NCBI RefSeq assembly: GCF_028502605.1
Contig: NC_079233.1
Coordinates: 4,216,001 to 4,280,000, forward strand
Length of the DNA stretch: 64,000 nt
Reading direction: 5' to 3'
Source: Trichoderma breve
Taxonomy: Eukaryota; Ascomycota; Sordariomycetes; Hypocreales; Hypocreaceae
The position numbers and the translations under genes are program-made. Within the stretch, counting starts at the first letter, position 1. Each line of letters begins with the position of its first letter. Shown piece after piece: positions 56,767 to 64,000 of the stretch. The notes beneath the pieces are model-generated. The model had not been told where the DNA came from. It worked only from the letters and a program-made list of their open reading frames with translations, and did no database searches.

Positions 56767-58554
56767 TCATTCAACCGGCAACAGTCTGGCGTAGACCTTG
56801 ATGCCTCCTCGCCTGGTCAGGCCCATGGTCATGTCCCGGACAATGCGCAAGTCCTCCTGCACCGTATCGTGCAACTCCAGGTTGAACCGACGGGCGAAAT
56901 GGGCAACTGTGAGGAACAATTCGAGGTAGGCAAGACTAGACAGATGGAGTCAGTTAGTCAGCGCGGAATATGCAACCAGGGTTTGTGAATTTAGTGTAAG
57001 GTATTGCATACTTGATGCCAATGCAACCTCTGGTCCCTCGGTTAAATGTAACCAGATATCTCTTGAGGTTGTCTCCTCTTTCCGCTGCCTCGATCCATCT
57101 CTCGGGGCGGAACGTGGCCGGTTCTGGAAAGACGGACGCGTTGCCGTGGATAAAGTATGTGGAACTGCTGACGGGGGTCTTTTTTCGGATTGTAGGTTAG
57201 ACGGTGAAGCCAAGAAACGAGGGAAAAAAGAGGGGAATTGTGCTAGGGACTCGTCACTCACTCCCGGGGGAATTGTGTATTCCTTGTACTGCAGAGCTTC
57301 TGTCGGCGCGACCCGTGGAAGGCGTGCAGTTATTCCATAAGCCAACCGCAAGCATTCGTTGATAAAGGCACTCTGGCGGTAAGTAGTCAGCCCCATGTCA
57401 TGTCATCCATTTGAAGTTGTTGGAGATATGTTGTGTTACGTACCAAATAGGGCAACTGTTCAAGCTCAGCCCATGTCGGCCTGCTGTCCAGCGTGGGCAT
57501 CGCCTGCTTGAGCTCTGCCTGCAGTGTCTCGCGCACTCTAGGGTCGTTGGCCAGGTAAAAGGAAGCGGCAGTGAGCACTCGCGCGGTGGTTTCTGTGCCA
57601 GCAGCGAGGAGGCCAAATGTCTCGTCTCTCAGCCGATAGTAGTCTCTCTCTTTTTCCGGAATACTTGGGTCCGCCAAAGTGGCTACCATTGTCTTTCTCT
57701 TTCCCACGTATGCCTCATTCTTTCCATACTCCAAGAAGGCCTCGAGAAACTCGAAAAGCTTTGCCTTACCCGGCATAACCTTTGCCATCATTTGTGGAGA
57801 GAGGGCACTCATTGCGTACACCAGCCAGGGAACAAAGCGGGAGATGTGTGTAAACTCAATGGCATTCTCAGCAGCATTGCGGACGTCACTGCGGAAGTTT
57901 TCATCCTCAATGAAGTCCCAATCTTTACCGCAGCAGTATGCTGTGACGATGTCGGATGTCAGCGCTGAGAAGGCATCATCAAGAGATATAATGGTCTGGT
58001 TATTTCGGGCCACCTCCAGACGAGTCATGAGCTTCTGCACCCGCTCATTGACAGAGTCGGACAGTTCCGCGACAGATCGTCGAGAAAAGAAGTCCTTGAG
58101 AATGCCCCGTCGGAAGCGATGCTGCTCGTGGCTCACGGCCGCCACCATGCATCCGGGCAAGGCATATGTAGGGACGTATTTTGGATCCTTGTCTCGCCTG
58201 CGACTGCTCGAGGCATAGATTTCGTCGTAAAAGTCCGGATCACAAACATGAACTTCCCTTGGGTTGATGCGCACTATGGGACCTGTTTCATCCCAAGACT
58301 TGTCAGTGTGCTTGGTCGCTCAAGGGAATTGCCCACGGCGTCTGACCATATTGTTTGTGCATCTCCTCAATCTTAAACAAAAACTGGCCTGGACGAATGA
58401 CATTGTAATAAAATTCGTATACGTGCGAGCATGCTGTCAGCTTAGGGCCAGGGATATGAGCCAACGGATGGAAATAGAGGCGATATACAGTCCTAAGACT
58501 GAGATACACGCCGAGGCCCGCGAGGGCGACCCAGAGGCGAAGCAAGTCCTCCAT
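56767..58554 (-). CDS. Cytochrome P450 monooxygenase (trichodiene-oxygenase-like type)
   Basis: Five exons (58554..58347, 58282..57444, 57372..57262, 57178..57012, 56935..56767) with canonical introns give 497 residues. An N-terminal membrane anchor (LWVALAGLGVYLSL) precedes YRLYFHPLAHIPGPK. The I-helix oxygen motif is LLAAGTETTAR, the K-helix ExxR is in NECLRLAYG, the PERF region reads FRPERW, and the heme-binding loop is FNRGTRGCIGIN, with the cysteine ligand present. Length is normal. The RLAYGITARLPRVAP segment resembles the fungal group containing trichodiene oxygenase-like P450s. It should hydroxylate a small lipophilic substrate at the ER membrane. It is divergent from the unrecognised 662-residue gene across 726 bases, the strongest hint that the two work together. 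Confidence 0.92.
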
Positions 58555-59280
58555 GACGATGATGTTGTTGGTAATGCCAGGTTAGAGCAAAACATCAACC
58601 GGGACTAGGCCATTGATAATGGCAAATCAGGCTGGCAAATCAGGCTGGCTGATGAGGCAAATAAATACAAGTCAATTACAGACATGTGGCTAGAGGCCAA
58701 TAATATGCACCTAAAGCAGTAGCTCACAACACGAGAGGAAGAGACCCTCCGCAATGACGCTCGTAATTATGACAGAAAGCACAAAAGCAGCACTAAGCTG
58801 CGGTGACAGCGGCCTGCAAGGAAACCGGGATAAACAGAAAGATATTGCGTACGCAGAAGCCAATCATGGTGTTCCGCGTGGAAGTGATATCCAGTCCGCC
58901 CGACATTAGACCCCCACGAACAGCAACCAACAGCATATATCACGTAAAACCGACATTAAATCAGGATTGAAGCAAAAGCATACATGGGACGATGTTCTGG
59001 ATTGGCCAATGGAACAATGGAGAAGAGCCAACTCGCTTCTGCAACCCCGGCGTCGGTGAGCTGATAACCGTGGGTCCTTCACGGAAGCACCATCCCAATT
59101 ATAACTGGGAACCGTCCCGCTTGCCAAGATAGCGGTGATCAAAAAGAAGAGGTATATAAGTGGCAGTATTTACTTCCAATCAGACGATAGAAGAGAGATC
59201 AAGCACAAGCAGGCACACATTTCTTTCACGTTGGTTCCTTACTGTTGGTGAGGCCGTACCTGAAAATAAATTAAGCAAAG
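58555..59280. promoter_or_regulatory. Divergent promoter between P450 and unknown-protein genes
   Basis: These 726 bases lie between two divergently transcribed starts and hold both promoters. A directly repeated phrase (ggcaaatcaggctggc) occurs twice in tandem at about 58620-58650. No regulator site can be assigned, although a Zn2Cys6 regulator gene lies about 4 kb away. Confidence 0.5.
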
Positions 59281-61269
59281 ATGCCTAAGCTGGAAGATGG
59301 TGGCCACCCTTCTTGGCCTGCTGCAGAAGGCGACTCATATGGGGCTGCTGTTGGGCAGGGTGACATTGACATCACCAATATCACCTTGTGCCAGGTCTGT
59401 AGGATGAGCGTCTGCTGGAACGACATGAAGATGTGCGTCGGGTGTGCCGCTGGAGTGCAGAGACCCCTCCCCATCAAGTTTCTGAAGCAGCTGCGAGAAG
59501 AGCTCGCAAAAAGCGACTCAACGGTCGTTTTGCGGTGGCTTGACGGGAGGGGAAGTGTTGTGCACCACGGAAAGGTGGAGCGCCCACCATCTTGCGGTGA
59601 CAAATCACACATGGCGGATATGTGTGAGATGCTCTCTTTGTATGTGCTGAAGAATGGTTGGGCCGATTGGGCGTTGGATCTCGCAATCAAAGAGCTGCGC
59701 GGGAAGCCGGTGGAGAAGGGACTAGCAAGCGGGTATAAGCGCAGCCGGCCGATCGAGGATGACCGTGGTCCCATAGCTCATTGGTGCTCTTGCGGCAATC
59801 AGAAGCTAGAGACGTCTGGACAGTCACAATCCCTGTCCATCGAGGTCGCCATTGGGGCCTTGACGAAACGACCCAAGTCAGCGAAACAACACAAGCCCAG
59901 CACACTGACTCGACAAGCCGGCATCAAGAAACAGTCAAAGCCAGTAAAGAAACAACCCATTGTATCGACTAGACAGCTCAGATCATCGACAAAGCTGCTT
60001 GAAGCATCCGCAGCCCAAGCCCAAACCGTCGCAGCAGCAGATGCCCCTTCCAAGGAAAAGGCGGTCCGCTCGCGCGCTCCCACCGGAGCGGAGATTGAGT
60101 TGGCATACGAACGCACTCTGTGGACTGGCGCGACGCCTCAGATCTTCGCCGACGCAATGTGGCTGGCTGGACCTGGTCTTCGCCATATCGAAAAGGAGAG
60201 CGGCCAAGCCAGTAAAGAGGTGCCAAAGGGTGCGCGTGGCTCCGTCGAAACCATGATGCTGCATTACTTCTTCATGAATAACCACATCTATACGCTGATC
60301 GAAGGGCTGGAGTTGGCGGCACTCGGAGCCTACCTCACCGCATTAGATCATGGAAACGTTCGAGACAGTGATTTTACGCCATTTGCTGCGGACATTGCAC
60401 GCCATGGAAGCCTGGGCCGGTGGGCAGTTGCCATCACCGAGCTCGTGATCCGATGGCCAACGATCCTGGACTGGCACGCCGGGTGTGTGTCGAGTCTGGG
60501 GTTGGTCCGGGGCCTGACGCTTCGTGCTTGGGCTTTTGCGGCGCATTGGGACGTCCTGATGCACTACGAACTGGCCAGTGGCCCCGATTGGGAGGAGAAA
60601 CTGCCATCGTGGCTTTACGTTGCAGCTGCGCTTGGGCATGACGCAGGCGATCTGTGTGGCGATACGCGGATGGGATGTGCAGACAATGCCTACTTTGCCG
60701 TGGGGGCCACGTCTGGATATGAGGGTGTAGCCGCCTGCATGGACATTGTGTGCGACGCCCTCGAGGCGGTTGTGCTCCGAGACACGCGCGGCGCCATCGA
60801 CGTCGGTTGCGTTGCCGGCGCCGCTTGTGCAACGTTTGAGCGGACCGGCGGTGATCTGTGTGCGTGCTCCAATGAGGCTTCGTCGAACTCGTGCGAGGCC
60901 CATGCCGTGCTGGCCTCCATCTGCGGAGACCGACGAATCACTGCCGACGACGCCGCGGCTCTCATCAGCATCCGGGACGGCATCAGATCGCGCTGCCAGG
61001 AGCTGCCCCGATACCGCGGCCGAGACATGGCGCACCTCAACCACGCGGATCGTGAGAAGGTGTACGGACAGTGTTTTGCGGCCATGGCAACGGGCGGCAG
61101 CGGTGCGAAACAGGCTCACGCACGCCTGCAAGTTGCTTATTCCAGCGCTGCGCAGTCATTGTGCGGCCAGTTGCGACGAACAGCAGCGAATCTTCGACAG
61201 CTGGTTGGCGCCGGTGGGTTGGATCTGAGCGGCGACTGTATGTGTGGGGGAGAATGCAGTATGTGGTGA
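59281..61269 (+). CDS. Unrecognised 662-residue protein with Cys-rich N terminus and helical C-terminal domain
   Basis: An intronless, GC-rich frame in good start context (aaagATGCC). I do not recognise the family. The N terminus has a C-X2-C-X4-C-X6-C-X2-C cluster at residues 37-55 (LCQVCRMSVCWNDMKMCVGC), zinc-ribbon-like. A second pair (HWCSCG) lies near 168. A basic, Lys/Ser/Thr-rich linker spans about 190-250. The C-terminal 390 residues are predominantly helical with Ala- and Trp-rich segments. An aspartate-rich stretch, GHDAGDLCGDTRMGCADN, lies near residue 455, and another run, CATFERTGGDLCACSN, near 525. The divergent pairing with a P450, plus a methyltransferase, hydrolase and regulator nearby, suggests a biosynthetic role. 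The aspartate-rich helix invites comparison with class I terpene cyclases, but the canonical motifs are absent. A nucleic-acid- or protein-binding role is equally open. Confidence 0.8.
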   Translation: MPKLEDGGHPSWPAAEGDSYGAAVGQGDIDITNITLCQVCRMSVCWNDMKMCVGCAAGVQRPLPIKFLKQLREELAKSDSTVVLRWLDGRGSVVHHGKVERPPSCGDKSHMADMCEMLSLYVLKNGWADWALDLAIKELRGKPVEKGLASGYKRSRPIEDDRGPIAHWCSCGNQKLETSGQSQSLSIEVAIGALTKRPKSAKQHKPSTLTRQAGIKKQSKPVKKQPIVSTRQLRSSTKLLEASAAQAQTVAAADAPSKEKAVRSRAPTGAEIELAYERTLWTGATPQIFADAMWLAGPGLRHIEKESGQASKEVPKGARGSVETMMLHYFFMNNHIYTLIEGLELAALGAYLTALDHGNVRDSDFTPFAADIARHGSLGRWAVAITELVIRWPTILDWHAGCVSSLGLVRGLTLRAWAFAAHWDVLMHYELASGPDWEEKLPSWLYVAAALGHDAGDLCGDTRMGCADNAYFAVGATSGYEGVAACMDIVCDALEAVVLRDTRGAIDVGCVAGAACATFERTGGDLCACSNEASSNSCEAHAVLASICGDRRITADDAAALISIRDGIRSRCQELPRYRGRDMAHLNHADREKVYGQCFAAMATGGSGAKQAHARLQVAYSSAAQSLCGQLRRTAANLRQLVGAGGLDLSGDCMCGGECSMW

Positions 61270-62002
61270 AGTTGAAGTTTCATGTTGTTTTGGAGAAGTT
61301 CAAAGTTCAAGGTTGTCAGATGCAAGTTGTTTATCTCAGGGCCTGCAGGCGGGAGCTTGCACGTTTACAGCTAGGGCAGGCGGCTGATCGACGCCACCAA
61401 GGCGTACTTAGGATAGTGTCACGATTAACGATTTTCCTTGTATAAATGAGTGCCTGTACATAGCATACACGTAGTATTGGTTTCAATTTTTGTTCCAAAA
61501 AATCATCTCTGGTAATCCTAGCTGTAAGAACACCGGGAGCCATCTTGATAGTCATAGCCTTTGGCGCCAATGCCTCGTCTGCACACACAAAAGATGTGGG
61601 ACGGTCATGGGGTACATACGTCCAGGTCGCTAATGGCTAAACCAAAGAGTCTGTAGGTGATGACAATGACTGCATAAGCTGCCAATTCACCTGTATATAT
61701 TGCTAGGGACTATATAGGAGAGGTGCATGGTCAAAATATTGTTTTTACTTCTTTAAAACCAATAGAAGCCTCCAACTGACACTTCGGATTCTACTACTGG
61801 CTGCATTCTCGGTTCCGAAGGCTGCATACAGTACCTAGTGCCCGGATCTTGCTGGCACCGGCTCTAAATGCATACCCAACATGAATGATTTCTTGAACTC
61901 ATTTATTTTCTAGATTATACATGTCTATAAGCAGATTTATAAATAAAATGCACTTCTCAGAAATTCTTACGGCTGAGAAGCGTTACTCATCAACGCAGAA
62001 TA
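61270..62002. other. Convergent intergenic region
   Basis: About 730 bases between the ends of the unknown gene and the epoxide-hydrolase-like gene. No gene recognised. Confidence 0.5.
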
Positions 62003-63094
62003 TCAGATCATCGTGAGTTGATCATCCAAGTAGCTCAGATCGACGACGGAGGGCTTAATACCAGCGTTAGCAGCATTTTTATCGATGAAAGCTGCCAACC
62101 ACTTTGGGTTTTCGTCCGCTGTCGAATTGTCAGTGACGCATCTTCGACACGAGGGCTTATTCAGTCAAAACTCACCTAACCAATGTCCGGCCTTTGGCAC
62201 ATAGACCGTCTTGACAGAAACTGCTGTCGGTCCCCATAGGCTCTGGTTAATCTCATCAGAAACCCCACTGGCTTCTCCCCAAAGCACATTCACGGGAACC
62301 TGAATAGGAGTTTCTCTGAGCGGCTTGAAATACTCCATCTCGCGCCAGATATTTCCGTTGAGGAACTCGGTCATAGCACGCAAATATCCTGGCTTTCCCA
62401 AGGATGCAGCGTAACGCTCGACATGATCAGGAGATATGAGAGCGCCAGCCGCATAGGCGCTATGCCAGAAATACCAATTGAGGAATTCCTTTTCGCGTCC
62501 GCGGATGAGGAACTCGGCTGCTTCAGGGACGGTAAAGAGGGCCAGGTGCCAGTGTCCGTATAGGTTTCTCGAAGGGTCTGGATTTTGGAAAACTTCGTGT
62601 CCGTAGGCTGGGAGGGCGTATTCTCCCACGCTCAGGGATGCCACGCGGTCCGCGTACTTCCATGCGAGAACAGATCCCACAGAAGCACCTTTGTCGTAAC
62701 CGAATACGGCCACTTTCTCGATACGCAAGAAATCCAACAGTGCAATAATAGCTTCTGCGGCCGACGCCGAAGTATAGTTGCCCGATTCACTCAGCGTTGA
62801 CTGGCCCATGCCAGGCAGGTCGGGGGCGATGACGGTATATTTGGACGAAAGTAGTGGGCCTACTTTGTGCCACATGAGCTGTACCATATTAGTTTAGTCG
62901 TTTGTTCAAATTAATAGGAAGCAAGTGTGAAGGGGAAAAAAGTATGTTGGACGTACGGAATGTTGTGGACATCCGTGTAAGAGCAGAACGGCCGGGCCTG
63001 TGCCATCATAGCGGGCGAAAAGGCTTGTGTCCGCCGTCTTGACTCGAATTGAACGCCATTCGTCAAACGGCAGAGATACGTTTTGCGCAGACAT
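62003..63094 (-). CDS. Alpha/beta hydrolase, epoxide hydrolase / haloacetate dehalogenase type
   Basis: Three exons (63094..62957, 62878..62176, 62118..62003) with canonical introns encode 318 residues. The oxyanion motif is LLLHGCPQ; the first intron joins QHS to LMWHKVGPLL. The strand VIAPDLPGMGQS follows, and the nucleophile elbow is FGYDKGASVG with aspartate, not serine, as nucleophile. That is diagnostic of epoxide hydrolases and haloalkane/haloacetate dehalogenases. The acid is likely near NVLWGEASG and the catalytic histidine is in KAGHWLADENP. The short C-terminal exon supplies the last helix. It is probably a soluble enzyme opening an epoxide, which would fit downstream of a P450, but the substrate is unknown. 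Confidence 0.87.
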
Positions 63095-63420
63095 TGTGAG
63101 AATTGTTAATTGTTTATCTTGAATAGAATAGATGTTACTTATAGAATAAAGATATATCCACCAAGCAAGGGCTTTTGCATCTTATATACATGTTTTTTTG
63201 TGATGATTCAATTGACAGTATTTGCTATTCTATGGCAGTAGACCGGAATATTGGGCGCTACAGCTGAATTGGTGGTGGCGTGGAACTTTGGCTAGCCTGG
63301 GATGGAATGATGTTGCGCAGTTCGGATCCGAGATTCAAGTCTCGCTTTTTTTTCCCGCGCCATTATTCGTAGAATGCTGCTTAGCAATCCAATGACCCAA
63401 GCATCTACACAACTTCCACC
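63095..63420. promoter_or_regulatory. Divergent promoter between hydrolase and Zn2Cys6 regulator
   Basis: About 326 bases between divergent starts, with both promoters. A T run (cttttttttcccg) lies near 63345. No operator is claimed. Confidence 0.45.
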
Positions 63421-64000
63421 ATGGTCCCAGGCAGACTCGGAACCGAGACTGCACGCAGGCGACAGTTCTCCAGCTGCGACTACTGTCGTAAATCGCGTAT
63501 TGCATGCGATGCATCTCAATTACAAAGGAACCAAGAAATATCTTCCGGTAGTCCCGACGCGGGTTCGTCGTCATCGCGCGTTCAGTGCACAAACTGTTCG
63601 AAGCGCTCTCTGACGTGCACCTACGAGGTAAGTCTAGACAATCTTTTGGTTGCTAATCACAGAGTTGCCATTCTAATGATGATGATTCATCTTAGTGGAT
63701 TCGGGACCGTGGAACAAGGGATGTAGCTGCTGTAGGAGATGCCAATAGGCCAAGAACTCGTCAGCTCTCTCGTCGTTCGGCAACTGGTCGTTCCAGAAGA
63801 GCGCCCACTAGGACACATGTAACCAATAGCCCAGAGCCTTCTGAAGAGACACAACATGACGAAGCAGAGCCAGCTGCAACTGCAGAGACTAATGACCATA
63901 CCCAGTACGTCCAGATTCTTAACTCTCTACTGCTGATTATTCAGTTCCTTATCCTCGGCTTAATAGGATCATACCCAGTTCTGAATTATCCCAGCAAACT
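63421..64000 (+). CDS. Zn2Cys6 transcription factor, N-terminal part (runs off right edge)
   Basis: Three exons are visible (63421..63627, 63696..63904, 63967..64000 and onward). The zinc cluster starts SSCDYCRKSRIACDAS and ends CTNCSKRSLTCTYEW. The loop between the third and fourth cysteines is long, with a Ser/Gly-rich insert (SSGSPDAGSSSSR). An Arg/Ser-rich basic segment (RQLSRRSATGRSSRRAPTRT) follows, then an acidic Glu/Ala run. The regulatory domain is beyond the window. It is the most likely pathway-specific regulator of the P450/methyltransferase/hydrolase locus because it is divergent from the hydrolase. The start at 63421 has a good ACCATGG context; an upstream ATG in another frame is not used. 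Confidence 0.85.

Noticed and set aside
60343..61131. A 262-codon minus-strand frame opposite the unknown 662-residue gene
   Set aside because: GC-rich coding DNA often leaves a long antisense frame. The plus-strand gene spans the whole region with a better start and composition.
63300..63352. Sequence resembling a tRNA T-arm followed by a T run (ccgagattcaagtctcgc then tttttttt)
   Set aside because: The loop size is wrong and no acceptor stem, D-arm or anticodon arm can be folded upstream.

Overview
The window is a gene-dense stretch of nuclear DNA from a filamentous ascomycete (Pezizomycotina, most likely a sordariomycete such as a hypocrealean fungus; the exact taxon cannot be fixed from the sequence). 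The evidence is short introns of about 50-75 nt with GTRNGT donors and CTRAC branch sites, and the gene content: HET-domain, NACHT-ankyrin, UstYa-like, Zn2Cys6, LtrA-like, LaeA-like methyltransferase and P450 genes. No rRNA, tRNA, CRISPR or intact transposon was recognised.

Layout. 0-13 kb: an acyl-CoA synthetase/fatty-acid transporter cut by the left edge, a HET-domain gene, a GPI-anchored cysteine-rich surface protein, the GPI-transamidase subunit PIG-S/Gpi17, an alpha/beta hydrolase and an APC-family permease. 13-20 kb: mostly non-coding, with one F-box gene. 20.3-25.5 kb: a compact candidate RiPP (dikaritin/ustiloxin-type) cluster. It has two UstYa-like oxidase genes, a divergently transcribed secreted precursor with nine Tyr-Glu-Trp copies each followed by a dibasic KK/KR site, and an MDR reductase. 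25.5-30.3 kb: sparse, AT-rich and possibly decayed, with one small cysteine-rich secreted protein. 30.3-39.4 kb: an MFS transporter, an amidase, a Zn2Cys6 regulator and an S28 serine peptidase. 39.5-46.2 kb: a doubtful small gene, an LtrA-like membrane protein, an alpha/beta hydrolase and a pepsin-like aspartic protease. 48-54 kb: a 1,883-residue NLR-like protein (nucleoside phosphorylase-like domain, NACHT, ankyrin repeats). 54.4-64 kb: a second candidate biosynthetic locus with a LaeA-like methyltransferase, a P450, an unrecognised 662-residue protein divergent from the P450, an epoxide-hydrolase-like enzyme and a Zn2Cys6 regulator running off the right edge.

The RiPP locus has a plausible minimal logic. 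The precursor would enter the secretory pathway and be cut by kexin at the dibasic sites. The membrane-anchored UstYa-like enzymes would oxidatively cyclise the Tyr-containing core, and the reductase may finish the product. In the 54-64 kb locus the shared P450/unknown-protein promoter and nearby regulator suggest co-regulation, but the scaffold-forming enzyme is not identified.

Manual splice reconstruction gave intact proteins for nearly every gene. Two neighbouring genes (MFS and amidase) each contain one intron whose reading frame is restored only by a GT...TG boundary, and the aspartic protease has a GC...AG intron. All gene models come from reading the sequence; no alignment or expression data were available.
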